Below are positions 36,697 through 45,552 of a DNA stretch of 64,000 nucleotides, in pieces. The number at the start of each line of letters is the position of its first letter. Positions within the stretch are counted from its first letter, which is position 1. The position numbers were made by a program, and so were the translations under genes. Below the pieces are notes generated by a model, which was not told the origin of the DNA, did no database searches, and was given only the letters and a program-made list of their open reading frames with translations. This DNA is from CBDDGJ01 sp965199285 (GTDB lineage: Bacteria > Pseudomonadota > Alphaproteobacteria > RS24), in NCBI GenBank assembly GCA_965199285.1, contig OZ240687.1, positions 744,001-808,000 of the forward strand, written 5' to 3'.

Positions 36697-36772
36697 CGTC
36701 TCTTACAATACCATAGCCTTTGATTGCCGTAAGCATGTTGACAGCTGCCTAAAAACACCTCATCCTGCTTAT

Positions 36773-38431
36773 ATGGAATGGTTTTCGAAGGTTGAACACG
36801 CATCTACAAACCCGCCGCAAGCATGGGATGAAGAGACAGATATTATCATAATTGGTGCTGGCGGGGCGGGCATAGCGGCGGCATTGCAGGCCTTAGAAAA
36901 TGGTGACCGCGTTATCGCTGTTGAAAAATATGCACCGGGCGGGGCAACCCGTGCCAGCGGCGGCGTGATTTATGCTGGCGGCGGTACAAATATTCAAAAA
37001 GCCGCCAATGTGGAGGATGATCCAGATAATATGTTTGCTTATCTCAAACAAGAAACGCAGCATATTGTCAAAGCCAAAACCTTGCGTGCTTTTTGTGAGC
37101 AAAGCGCTGCGAATCTCGACTGGTTGCAACGCTATGGGGTTAAATTCGATTCGACTTATTATCCGTCTAAAACCTCTTACCCTGCACCTGAATATTATCT
37201 CTATCACAGTGATAATTCTTTGCTTCCTGCCTTTCAACATAGTTCGAAACCGGCGGCGCGCGGGCATCGGGGATATGTGCCGCTAAAACAAGGGCGCAAA
37301 GCCATTAATCTTGGAAATTCTATTTTTGATCCTCTGCTTGCGGCAGCACAAAAGCAAGGCTTGATACTGCATGATTATAGTGAAGCGCGGCAGCTTATTT
37401 TACATAATGGCCGTGTGATGGGCGTGAAATTACGAAGGTTTACGGAGCCCCAATTAAAAGAAAATTATATCCGGATACGACAAAAAGCGCAAAGGCTTAT
37501 GCAGTTCTGGCCGCCTATTCTGCCTGGTGGTAACGTCTTTCGGCAGCGCGGCTTAAAATTGCTGGCGCAGGCACAGCATTTGGAAAAACAACGAAAAGAT
37601 ATCTATATTCGCACCCATAAAGCGGTGGTGCTTGCGGCGGGTGGGTTTTCCTTTAACCGTAAGATGATGCAGCATTATGCGCCCGATTATGCGGCCGGCT
37701 TTCCATTGGGTACGGATGGTGATGATGGTGCAGGTATTCATTTAGGGTTAAGTGCGGGCGGGCAAATCGGCAATATGCACCGCGCCAGTGCCTGGCGGTT
37801 TATCAATCCACCTTTGAGCTTCTCGCATGGGGTTATTATTAATGAAAAAGGCATGCGGTTTATGAATGAAAGCGAATATGGGGCGCGCTTAGGCTGTGAA
37901 ATTGCCGAAAATCAAAATGGTAAAGCCTGGCTTATTCTTGACCGTGCTCTGGTGAAGCAATCATTGGCTGAGGTGAAAGGAAACCGCGCCTTACCGTTTC
38001 AACGCGACTTAGCGCGGCTGAATATATGGTTCGCGGCAACCAAGGCGAAAACCTTGCCCGCGCTTGCTAGCAAGATAAATATTGATCCGCAAATCCTAAG
38101 TAACACTATAGCAGCCTATAATCGCGGCGAGGACGCGTTTGATAAAGATCCTGCTGATATGAAACCGCTTCATCGCCCACCTTTTTATGCCATCCCGATT
38201 GGTATTGCCGCAAAGCTCTTTCCCTGCACAGTATTGACTTTGGGCGGGTGCATTGTGGATGAAGAGACGGGGCAAGTTCTGGATCATGATCATAAGGCGA
38301 TTACCGGCCTCTATGCGGCCGGGCGCAATGCAGTTGGTATATGTTCGCATCATTATGTAAGCGGGCTCTCAATTGCTGATGCGGTTTTCTCGGGCCGTCG
38401 GGCAGCCAATCATATAAAGGGGATAAAATAA
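36773..38431 (+). CDS. FAD-dependent oxidoreductase, 3-ketosteroid dehydrogenase-like family
   Basis: A 552-residue FAD-binding-2 flavoprotein. The dinucleotide motif GAGGAGIAAALQA lies near residue 27, followed by EKYAPGGATRASGGVIYAGGG and a C-terminal GLYAAGRNAVGI segment. The family includes KstD, Delta4-3-ketosteroid-5alpha-dehydrogenase and fumarate-reductase-like enzymes. Substrate unproven. The ATG at 36773 was chosen because upstream in-frame starts fall in or beside tRNA-Phe. The next SDR start overlaps the stop (TAATG). Its position in the steroid-type island supports a steroid role. Confidence 0.85.
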   Translation: MEWFSKVEHASTNPPQAWDEETDIIIIGAGGAGIAAALQALENGDRVIAVEKYAPGGATRASGGVIYAGGGTNIQKAANVEDDPDNMFAYLKQETQHIVKAKTLRAFCEQSAANLDWLQRYGVKFDSTYYPSKTSYPAPEYYLYHSDNSLLPAFQHSSKPAARGHRGYVPLKQGRKAINLGNSIFDPLLAAAQKQGLILHDYSEARQLILHNGRVMGVKLRRFTEPQLKENYIRIRQKAQRLMQFWPPILPGGNVFRQRGLKLLAQAQHLEKQRKDIYIRTHKAVVLAAGGFSFNRKMMQHYAPDYAAGFPLGTDGDDGAGIHLGLSAGGQIGNMHRASAWRFINPPLSFSHGVIINEKGMRFMNESEYGARLGCEIAENQNGKAWLILDRALVKQSLAEVKGNRALPFQRDLARLNIWFAATKAKTLPALASKINIDPQILSNTIAAYNRGEDAFDKDPADMKPLHRPPFYAIPIGIAAKLFPCTVLTLGGCIVDEETGQVLDHDHKAITGLYAAGRNAVGICSHHYVSGLSIADAVFSGRRAANHIKGIK

Positions 38432-39219
38432 TGCGATTAAAAAACAAGCGCGCCATCATCACCGGTGCGGCACGCGGCATTGGTGCCGCGATTGCCGATT
38501 TATTTATTGCCGAAGGGGCACAGATTCTCATCACGGATATTTTGCTAGATGAAGGACATGAAAGAGCAGAAACACTTGGCGATAAGGCGCATTTTCTAAA
38601 GCATGATGTGTCATCAAGCGATGATTGGGATCAGGTTATGGCATATTGTAAGGAGCTATTTGGCGGGGTTGATATACTCGTCAATAATGCCGGTATTTTG
38701 ATTTTTGAAGCATTGGAGACCCTTTCGCCGGAAGCTGTAAAACATATTCTTGAGGTTAATCTTTATGGTACGATTATCGGCACACAAGCTGTCGGTCGTG
38801 TCATGATAGAACAGGGCAATGGCGGATCTATTATCAATATGTCATCTGCGGACGGGCTGTCAGCCGCAAATGGGTTGGGCGCTTATGTTGCATCAAAATG
38901 GGGCGTGCGCGGTTTCACCAAAGCCGCGGCGCTTGAGTTTGGTTTGCATAATATTCGGGTTAATTCTATTCACCCCGGCGGGGTGGATACGCCTATGGCC
39001 AATCCAACCAGCCTGCCACGCGATAAGTTTAATCTCGGCTTTAAGCCCTATGCAGCGCAACGCGGTTGTTCACCTGTAGAGATTGCCCATGCGGCTCTTT
39101 ATTTTGCCTGTGATGATAGTGCTTATTGCATGGGGGCAGAGCTTGCCATAGATGGCGGGCTTACCGCCGGGCATTATTATTTCGGCTTTCCAGGCGCACC
39201 GGATTTAAACTTTAGGTAA
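38431..39219 (+). CDS. SDR family oxidoreductase (hydroxysteroid dehydrogenase-like)
   Basis: A 262-residue classical SDR: GAARGIG near residue 13, NNAG near 86, catalytic YVASKWG near 152, and IHPGGVDTPMA near 185. The sequence resembles 3alpha/20beta-hydroxysteroid dehydrogenases in these landmarks. It is coupled by a one-base overlap to the KstD-like flavoprotein gene, which favours acting on the same ring system. Its 3' end overlaps the convergent AsnC gene by eight bases. Confidence 0.88.
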   Translation: MRLKNKRAIITGAARGIGAAIADLFIAEGAQILITDILLDEGHERAETLGDKAHFLKHDVSSSDDWDQVMAYCKELFGGVDILVNNAGILIFEALETLSPEAVKHILEVNLYGTIIGTQAVGRVMIEQGNGGSIINMSSADGLSAANGLGAYVASKWGVRGFTKAAALEFGLHNIRVNSIHPGGVDTPMANPTSLPRDKFNLGFKPYAAQRGCSPVEIAHAALYFACDDSAYCMGAELAIDGGLTAGHYYFGFPGAPDLNFR

Positions 39220-39706
39220 AGCTGAGCTTATATTTATCAGAATTCGGAATAATCTTGGCCAGACGATTATTATATTTTTTAACGTCAGTGATAAGGGTAG
39301 TCTCAATATGACGCACCCCTTCCATCGCCAAAATTTTATCACTGCCTGTTTGGCGTAATTGTTCGAGCCCGGAAAACAAGCCAATCGCCAGAATATCATA
39401 ACGACCAAGCAGGATAATCACAGCATTTATTTCATCCATTTCAGCAATCTGGGCGGCGGTCTGTTTAAGCATCGCTTGTTCGGCATAAATACCGATCATT
39501 GCAAGTTGTGGCTTTTCAAAATAAGCCATATTGGTAATCGCTGTAATGCGAATATAATGATTCTGCTCCAGCCATTTCACCCGCGCCCGCACGGTTCCTT
39601 CTGTCACATTAAGCTGGCTGGCTATATTGCGATTGGATATGCGCGCATCTTCCGATAATAAAGCGATGATGCGATGGTCGAGGTGATCTATATCTGTTTT
39701 TTGCAT
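39212..39706 (-). CDS. Lrp/AsnC family transcriptional regulator (second of a pair)
   Basis: A 164-residue regulator. The N-terminal helix-turn-helix (DHRIIALLSEDARISNRNIA, then VTEGTVRARVKWLE) is followed by an AsnC/RAM ligand-binding domain (about 75-150). Its start shares one base with the stop of another AsnC gene. The two are last in a minus-strand run that begins with the acyl-CoA ligase at 44676, so they are probably expressed with the catabolic genes. A role in controlling the steroid-type regulon is inferred from context. Confidence 0.9.
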   Translation of the reverse strand: MQKTDIDHLDHRIIALLSEDARISNRNIASQLNVTEGTVRARVKWLEQNHYIRITAITNMAYFEKPQLAMIGIYAEQAMLKQTAAQIAEMDEINAVIILLGRYDILAIGLFSGLEQLRQTGSDKILAMEGVRHIETTLITDVKKYNNRLAKIIPNSDKYKLSFT

Positions 39707-40161
39707 TATATTGGCGCCACATCAAAATCAAATTTGACAATATCAACCGCAACGGCGCTTTCTAAAGCGCGCACACCTTTTATCTGCGTAAGCTTGTCCA
39801 GTAAAAGCGGCTGTAGCTGATCCAGATTTTCTAATGTCACCAGCAATTCAATATCATGCCGACCGGCCGATAGCTGAACCGATGTGACCTCATTAATGCG
39901 GGCAAACTCTTTTGCAACCTCGCTGGCCTTGCGCCCCTTCACATCCACCCCAATCGGCAAAAGCATATTATAATTAAAGGCAGAAAAATCAGTAACGGCA
40001 ACGATTTTCATCGCATTTGCCGCATTCATTCGCCGAATACGCGTTGCCACTTTCGACGTGGTTACCCCCAGCGCCGCCGCAATTTTCTGATTGCTCATAC
40101 GGCCATCTTTTTTAAGCAGGGCAATAATCTCCAAGTCTAACGGGCTATATTCATAACTCAT
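39706..40161 (-). CDS. Lrp/AsnC family transcriptional regulator (first of a pair)
   Basis: A 151-residue regulator with helix-turn-helix (DLEIIALLKKDGRMSNQKIA, then VTTSKVATRIRRMN) and a RAM domain (about 68-140). It differs clearly from its tandem neighbour, so this is not a recent duplication. It overlaps the SDR gene upstream by four bases. Lrp-family proteins act as dimers to octamers. A hetero-oligomer of this pair is possible but not shown. Confidence 0.9.
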   Translation of the reverse strand: MSYEYSPLDLEIIALLKKDGRMSNQKIAAALGVTTSKVATRIRRMNAANAMKIVAVTDFSAFNYNMLLPIGVDVKGRKASEVAKEFARINEVTSVQLSAGRHDIELLVTLENLDQLQPLLLDKLTQIKGVRALESAVAVDIVKFDFDVAPI

Positions 40162-40922
40162 AAAACAACTTCTTTCACAGCTGAATAGCCGCCATCAACG
40201 GGCAGCGCCGCGCCGGTAACAAAAGAGGCCGCATCCGACAATAAAAACACGATTGTTTTGGCCACTTCCTCCGCCTTGCCGGGACGCTTTAAAGCGTGCA
40301 GTTCAACAAAGCGATCGCGGAAAGGTTTCGCCTGCTCGCCATCAAGCATCACTGTCATTGGTGTTTCAATATAGCCAGGGGCAACGCAATTTGCGCGAAT
40401 ATTCATCGCGCCATAATCGGCGGCAAGGCAGCGTGTCATTTGCACAATGCCACCTTTGGCACTGTTATAAGGGAAATTGCCCGTGCCACCAATCAGGCCA
40501 TAGGTAGACGCCAGATTGACAATCGCCCCCGATTGCTGCGGCATAAAGAAATCCAGCGCTTTTTGACAGAGCAGGAATGTGCCTGTCATATGTACGGATA
40601 GGGTTTTCTCCCAAACCTCTTTTTGAACCTGATGCGCCGCGCCCATGCCGCTAATGCCGGCCGAATTGACTAACCCATCAAGACGGCCATATTTTTCTTT
40701 AACCTCTGCCATGGCTGTAATAATGCTCTCTTCATCACTCACATCAAGCTGCACAGCCATATCATTTTCATCAAGCCCAACAGCTTTATTAATTATATCT
40801 TTATCGGATAAATCCGCCGCGACAATTTTCGCACCAAGCGTTTTAGACAAATATCCGGTTGCCTGACCAATACCCGAAGCTGCCCCGGTGATAAAAATAA
40901 CTTTATTTTGTAAATCCAGCAT
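40158..40922 (-). CDS. SDR family oxidoreductase
   Basis: A 254-residue classical SDR: GAASGIG near residue 13, NSAGISG near 83 (NSAG in place of NNAG), catalytic YNSAKGG near 150, and CVAPGYIETPM near 180. The C-terminus has GAALPVDGGYSA, typical of 3-oxoacyl or hydroxysteroid dehydrogenases. It lies 23 bases after the Rieske gene and overlaps the first AsnC gene by four bases. It may oxidise or reduce a product of the neighbouring oxygenase. Confidence 0.9.
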   Translation of the reverse strand: MLDLQNKVIFITGAASGIGQATGYLSKTLGAKIVAADLSDKDIINKAVGLDENDMAVQLDVSDEESIITAMAEVKEKYGRLDGLVNSAGISGMGAAHQVQKEVWEKTLSVHMTGTFLLCQKALDFFMPQQSGAIVNLASTYGLIGGTGNFPYNSAKGGIVQMTRCLAADYGAMNIRANCVAPGYIETPMTVMLDGEQAKPFRDRFVELHALKRPGKAEEVAKTIVFLLSDAASFVTGAALPVDGGYSAVKEVVL

Positions 40923-40945
40923 TATCTTTTCTATCTCTCATCACA

Positions 40946-42064
40946 TTAACGTGATAGATTCAGGCTATGCAATTTTTTCTTATCGCCATCATTCTGCCAT
41001 TCGGCATAGAATTGCGTGAAGAAATTACGGAATTGCATAATCGGTCCATCACCATCACAAATAATCGGACGGTGCATATATTTTTGCCGATCCCACACCA
41101 CTTTATCCTGATCAAGCTGCCGACAAATTTCTTTCCGCATCGCTGTTGCCAAACCGGTCATCGGCCCTTCGGCTTCCGCTTTGGGCTGGGTAAAAGCAAA
41201 CCGAACATGCGTTTTATCGGGTGAAATCGGGGTCACCCCTGCCACTAAGAGCGTTTCAGAAATACCGCTAAACTTTGTCCAGCTTTGCCCCGATCCGACA
41301 GTGCCATAGGAAATCTCGCCATCTACTTCGCCCTTCGGGGTTCCCATTTTGGCTTTTACCGATGCCGTGCGCCGATGCCCTTCAAAATTAAAATCATAAT
41401 TGGGCATATTGGGTGTGCCATGAATATATTTGAAATGCGCCGCATCAACACCATTTTCAGCCATATTTTGCACCGGTCCATGCACAATCCATTCATAGCG
41501 ATCAAACGCCGTCCAATCAGGATCATGCACTTGTGCAAACTCATCAACTTCATAAGAAGGTTGTTCACCAAAGGGGTGATACCATACCCAGATAAATTTA
41601 TTGAGCTCCATCACCGGCCATATATGTTCGCACGGGCGGGCGGCGGATGGCGGAATTCTTTGCGCATAAGGCACTTGCGTGACCGCCCCGGTCTCATCAT
41701 ATTCCCAGGCATGGAAAGGGCATTCAAGGTGATTGCCTTGCACCCGTCCCCCATGCGCCATATTTGCGCCCAAATGTTTGCAATAGGCATCAATCACCCG
41801 CGCCTTGCCATCCTCCCCGCGCCATAGGGCGAGACGGCGATCAAAATAATGCAATGGCTTCACTTCGCCGACAGCCAAATCATCAGAATAGTCAACCACA
41901 AACCAGCCAAAAGGCATAGGCAGCTTATCAAGCCCGCGCTCTTCTGGTGATGCTTGATTTTCAATATCGGCAAGTCGCCATTTCGTCAAATCATCCCCTT
42001 TCAGATTTTCAAGTATCTGCCATACGGCAACGGGTGGGGTGCGGGCATCTTTGATTTCAGTCAT
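40946..42064 (-). CDS. Rieske non-haem iron oxygenase, KshA-like alpha subunit
   Basis: A 372-residue oxygenase. The Rieske [2Fe-2S] ligands are Cys95, His97, Cys115 and His118 (CKH...CPFH). The mononuclear iron site is in NGVDAAHFKYIHG (Asp207, His210, His215). Length and layout fit single-component-type oxygenases such as KshA, which hydroxylates carbon 9 of 3-ketosteroids and opens ring B. Electrons must come from a separate reductase, not in this window. A role on another lipid cannot be excluded. It follows the amidohydrolase gene by 11 bases. Confidence 0.85.
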   Translation of the reverse strand: MTEIKDARTPPVAVWQILENLKGDDLTKWRLADIENQASPEERGLDKLPMPFGWFVVDYSDDLAVGEVKPLHYFDRRLALWRGEDGKARVIDAYCKHLGANMAHGGRVQGNHLECPFHAWEYDETGAVTQVPYAQRIPPSAARPCEHIWPVMELNKFIWVWYHPFGEQPSYEVDEFAQVHDPDWTAFDRYEWIVHGPVQNMAENGVDAAHFKYIHGTPNMPNYDFNFEGHRRTASVKAKMGTPKGEVDGEISYGTVGSGQSWTKFSGISETLLVAGVTPISPDKTHVRFAFTQPKAEAEGPMTGLATAMRKEICRQLDQDKVVWDRQKYMHRPIICDGDGPIMQFRNFFTQFYAEWQNDGDKKKLHSLNLSR

Positions 42065-42075
42065 GTTTCATCCTC

Positions 42076-42942
42076 TCACAAATCAAATAAGTTAAGCGCA
42101 TTTTCACGCAAGAATTTAGGCCATATCTCATCCTTAAAAGGGACGGTTTCCAGCTCGGAAAAAATCCGATCCAAACTCAACCCCATCGGGAAGTAACCAG
42201 CATAAATAATTTTATCACTACCGCGCGTATTGGCATAATCGATAATCGCCTGCGGATAATGGCGCGGCGCAAAAGCACTGGTTGAATAATATAAATTAGG
42301 GTATTTCAGCATCAGCTTCACGGCCAAATCCTCCCACGGTTCGCCGCCATGCCGCATGAGGATTTTCAGCTCCGGAAAGAACCAGCAAACCTCATCAAGA
42401 TGCTCAACCTTTTGTGTTTGCATCGGAATGCGTGGGCCTGGCACGCCGACATTGAGCAAAATCGGAATATCCATGTCGACACATGCCGCATAAAGCGGAT
42501 ACATTTGCTTATCATTAATCGCAACTTGCGGGCAGGTTCCGGCCGGAAAGACGCTTACAGAACGAATATTATATTCGCTATGCAGACGCTTTAAGCGTCG
42601 CACCTCTTGCATCCCCAAATTAGGGTTGGCGGGCGCGTCAAAAAAGAAACGGTCGGGAAAATTCTTGGCCGCTCTTAGCGAGGTTTCATCTTCAGTAAAG
42701 CCAACCATTGCGCGTTCAATATTGAACTTATCCATCTGCGTGACCGTCCATGCGACAAAATCCTCCGGATTGCCGGTTTCAGGAATATCCTTAAACATAT
42801 ATTGCGCCGGCATTTTGAACATTTGCCGCGACTGCTCATCCATCAAAAGCGGGCGGAAACTCTCATACCAGTCCGAGCGATCTTGATTGGACGGGATGCC
42901 CATCATCGTGTCAATTATGCCAATGTCTTTCGGATATGCCAT
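42076..42942 (-). CDS. Amidohydrolase-2 family protein
   Basis: A 288-residue TIM-barrel type protein of the amidohydrolase-2 family. Segments such as FDAPANPNLGMQEVRRLKR, PILLNVGVPGPRIP, ILMRHGGEPWEDLA and KIIYAGYFPMGLSLDRI fit the group of metal-dependent decarboxylases/hydrolases. The N-terminal HxH metal pair of the family is not visible (IIDTMMG stands there), so it may be catalytically altered. It abuts the acyl-CoA ligase gene with no gap and precedes the Rieske gene. Confidence 0.82.
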   Translation of the reverse strand: MAYPKDIGIIDTMMGIPSNQDRSDWYESFRPLLMDEQSRQMFKMPAQYMFKDIPETGNPEDFVAWTVTQMDKFNIERAMVGFTEDETSLRAAKNFPDRFFFDAPANPNLGMQEVRRLKRLHSEYNIRSVSVFPAGTCPQVAINDKQMYPLYAACVDMDIPILLNVGVPGPRIPMQTQKVEHLDEVCWFFPELKILMRHGGEPWEDLAVKLMLKYPNLYYSTSAFAPRHYPQAIIDYANTRGSDKIIYAGYFPMGLSLDRIFSELETVPFKDEIWPKFLRENALNLFDL

Positions 42943-44676
42943 TTATTGCCTCGCCAAATAATGTTGCCGTAATTTATGCTTTTCGACCTTACCCATCGCA
43001 TTATGTGCAAACGCCGCATCGCTGATGACAAAGTCTTGCGGTATTTTATAGGCCGCCATGTTTTCTTTTGCAAATTCTTGTAAAGCGGCAACCGTGAGAT
43101 CTTTTTTGTGGCTATAAATATAAGCGATTAGTTTTTCACCCATTCGCGCATCTGGTACGCCGAACGTCACCACTTCACGAATTTCTGGATTTTGACTAAG
43201 AAGGCGTTCAACTTCGGCGCAATAAATATTCTCCCCCATGCTAATCACCATATCAGTCTTGCGGTCAGATATGGTGATGAGGTGATCTGCATTGAGAAAG
43301 CCAATATCACCAGTCTTATACCAATCATCGTGAAAGCTGGCCGCATTTGCAGCCGCATTATTATGATAGCCTTGCATAATGGTCGCGCCACGCACCCAAA
43401 TTTCTCCTGTCTCACCAAGCGGCATATCCATGCCATCTTCGCCGACAATCCGCACATCAACCATCGGCAAAACCTGCCCTGAAGTGGTCGGATGATTGAG
43501 CAGCATATCGCCATTTGCTTGCGCTACAGCGCCGCACGCCTCGGTCATCCCATAACCAGCGCCAAAGATGGCATCCGGAAAGCGGGCTTTTAATTGCTCC
43601 AATAACCGCAAGGGTAAACCCTGCCCGCCACATGAGATCGACCTTAGGGATGATAAATCTAAGCTAGATGTTTCAGCCGCAGCAAGCACATCCCACAACA
43701 TTGCAGGAACCCCACCAAGCGTGCTGATTTTTTCTGCTGCGATTAAGTCAAGCGCTTGCCCCCCATCCCAGCGTTCCATCAAAACCAGCTTGCCGCCGGT
43801 CAATAGGGAGGATAGAAATGTTGCCGTACAGCCACTTACATGAAATAGCGGAAACACCAACAGGCTGGAGGATTGCGGCAAAAACCCCCGTAGCTCTTCT
43901 AATGTAATATTATAGCTTTGGGCGATTTTGGTAAAGGCGGCGGTGATGGCGAGTTTGGTATTCATAATCCCCGTCATCAGGCTGCGATGTGAAATCGCCG
44001 CTGCCTTGGCGCGCCCTGTTGTGCCAGAGGTGAAAAACATTGCCGCAATATCATCGCTTTTCGGTTGCGGGAAATCGACTGAGGTAGAAGAGAGAGAGGC
44101 AGAACAGGGAGAGGCAGAACAGTGAATTGCCTGTTGCCATTCATCACGATCGGTTATCAAAAGAGCCGCCGCACTGCCAGCGCTTTGCAATTCGTCTGCC
44201 CGTTTTGGATCACAGATAACGAGGCACGTATCGCTATCTTCAACCGCATAGCGCATGGTTTCACCTTCCCCACGACTATTCACTAAAACCGTAACCCCAC
44301 CCGCCAGCGTCACGCCAATAAAGGCCAGCATCCATTCCGGGCTATTTTTCATTGCAATCGCGACGCTTTGTCCAGGCGTGATATTACATACAGAAATTAA
44401 ATACCGCGCCAATCCCCGGGCTTGGGTAAAAAATTGCTCGTAAGTCACCCGTTTTTTGCCAGAAATGATAAATTCGGCTTCGGAAAATTCACTTTCGGCG
44501 ACCGCCAAAGCCTGTCCGAGATTTTCAGGTGTATTTTTGAAAACCCGCAAATTCCGCCCTGCGATTTGTTGCGAAATAATCTCATATTCTGCGCCGTCAC
44601 GCATTAATTCAGTGATAATCGGATCTGACTCTGCCATGAGCTTTCCTGCGGTTTTTTGCATGATATTTTGAGGCAT
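42943..44676 (-). CDS. AMP-binding acyl-CoA synthetase
   Basis: A 577-residue ligase that activates a carboxylic acid as an acyl-adenylate and then a CoA thioester. Motifs: FFTSGTTGRAKAA (P loop), GYGMTEACG (A5), YKTGDIGFL and the hinge SDRKTDMVISMGENIYCAEVE-type segment. The C-terminal NAMGKVEKHKLR holds the adenylation lysine. A Ser/Ala-rich stretch before the P loop is coded by a 15-base tandem repeat (44094-44122). It heads the minus-strand arm of the divergent promoter at 44.7 kb. A steroid side-chain acid is a plausible substrate. The true start may be one of two internal ATGs (44661, 44637). Confidence 0.9.
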   Translation of the reverse strand: MPQNIMQKTAGKLMAESDPIITELMRDGAEYEIISQQIAGRNLRVFKNTPENLGQALAVAESEFSEAEFIISGKKRVTYEQFFTQARGLARYLISVCNITPGQSVAIAMKNSPEWMLAFIGVTLAGGVTVLVNSRGEGETMRYAVEDSDTCLVICDPKRADELQSAGSAAALLITDRDEWQQAIHCSASPCSASLSSTSVDFPQPKSDDIAAMFFTSGTTGRAKAAAISHRSLMTGIMNTKLAITAAFTKIAQSYNITLEELRGFLPQSSSLLVFPLFHVSGCTATFLSSLLTGGKLVLMERWDGGQALDLIAAEKISTLGGVPAMLWDVLAAAETSSLDLSSLRSISCGGQGLPLRLLEQLKARFPDAIFGAGYGMTEACGAVAQANGDMLLNHPTTSGQVLPMVDVRIVGEDGMDMPLGETGEIWVRGATIMQGYHNNAAANAASFHDDWYKTGDIGFLNADHLITISDRKTDMVISMGENIYCAEVERLLSQNPEIREVVTFGVPDARMGEKLIAYIYSHKKDLTVAALQEFAKENMAAYKIPQDFVISDAAFAHNAMGKVEKHKLRQHYLARQ

Positions 44677-44720
44677 ATCATACTACGCAAAAAATAATAT
44701 ATCAATATATTTTTCATCAG

Positions 44721-44761
44721 TTTTCGTAAAATTATCACTTGAATTTTACGCATATTATAAT
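44721..44761. promoter_or_regulatory. Putative catabolic operator/promoter, site A (divergent)
   Basis: A perfect 9-bp inverted repeat, CGTAAAATT at 44725-44733 and AATTTTACG at 44742-44750, with an 8-base spacer. A TATAAT box lies at 44756-44761, reading toward the SDR at 44785. The minus-strand reading TGCGTAAAATTCAAG nearly matches the site before hsaA at 63162. It lies in the 108-base gap between the divergent ligase and SDR genes and could control both arms. The binding protein is unknown. Confidence 0.6.
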
Positions 44762-44784
44762 ATCTTGCCAAAAAGGAGGCTTTT

Positions 44785-45540
44785 ATGGGATTATTATCAG
44801 GAAAAACCGCGATTATCTCAGGTGGGAGTGACGGTATTGGCCGCGCCATCGCTGCCTGTTTTGTCGCCGAAGGGGCAAAAACATGGATTTGCGGCCGCAC
44901 CCAAGACAAGCTAGATACGGCGGTTAAGGATATTGGCGGTGATATTTGCGCCCAAGCGCTGGATGTTGGTGATGCCGAAAGCTATGTTGATTTCATCAAA
45001 ACTGTCGCGGCGAAAGACGGGTTGGATGTGCTCATTAATAATGCGCCTTATGTGGGCTATGGGATGTTGGCCGATACGGCGTTGGATGAATTTCAGACTA
45101 ATTTTCGTATTAATGTTGATGCCGCCTATGCTGCCATGCAAGCGTCGTTTTCAGCCATGGCAGATAAGGGCGGATCAATTATCAATCTATCTTCAATTAA
45201 TGGCAAACGCGCTATGCAGGGCATGTCTGGCTATAGCGCTGCTAAGGCCGCCTTGCTGCACCTCACCCGGGCAGCCGCAATGGAGGGGGCGCGGGCAAAT
45301 ATTCGCGTCAATACGATCACCCCTGGCCCGATCATGACACCCGGCACGCGGGCTTATTTTCAATCTGATCCGGAAGCGGGGGCAAAAATTGAAGCCGCTA
45401 ATCCGATGGGGCGGATTGGCGAACCGGAAGAGGTCGCGCAGGTCGCGCTCTTTCTCGCCAGCGATATGGCAAGCTATGTAACCGGTGCGGATATTCCTGT
45501 CGATGGTGGTAAAGCTAATGAATTATATGTACCAGCGTAA
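44785..45540 (+). CDS. SDR family oxidoreductase
   Basis: A 251-residue SDR: GGSDGIG near residue 12, catalytic YSAAKAA near 152, and ITPGPIMTPGTRAYF near 185. The usual NNAG is NNAP here. The C-terminal GADIPVDGGKA is normal. The start is well marked by AAGGAGG six bases upstream. It is the first gene of the plus-strand arm, with site A directly upstream, and the next SDR begins after 12 bases. The substrate is unknown. Confidence 0.9.
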   Translation: MGLLSGKTAIISGGSDGIGRAIAACFVAEGAKTWICGRTQDKLDTAVKDIGGDICAQALDVGDAESYVDFIKTVAAKDGLDVLINNAPYVGYGMLADTALDEFQTNFRINVDAAYAAMQASFSAMADKGGSIINLSSINGKRAMQGMSGYSAAKAALLHLTRAAAMEGARANIRVNTITPGPIMTPGTRAYFQSDPEAGAKIEAANPMGRIGEPEEVAQVALFLASDMASYVTGADIPVDGGKANELYVPA

Positions 45541-45552
45541 GGGAGATCGCAG

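Noticed and set aside
41285..41827. Plus-strand open frame of 180 codons opposite the Rieske oxygenase
   Set aside because: Shadow of the oxygenase gene, whose metal ligands are all intact on the minus strand.
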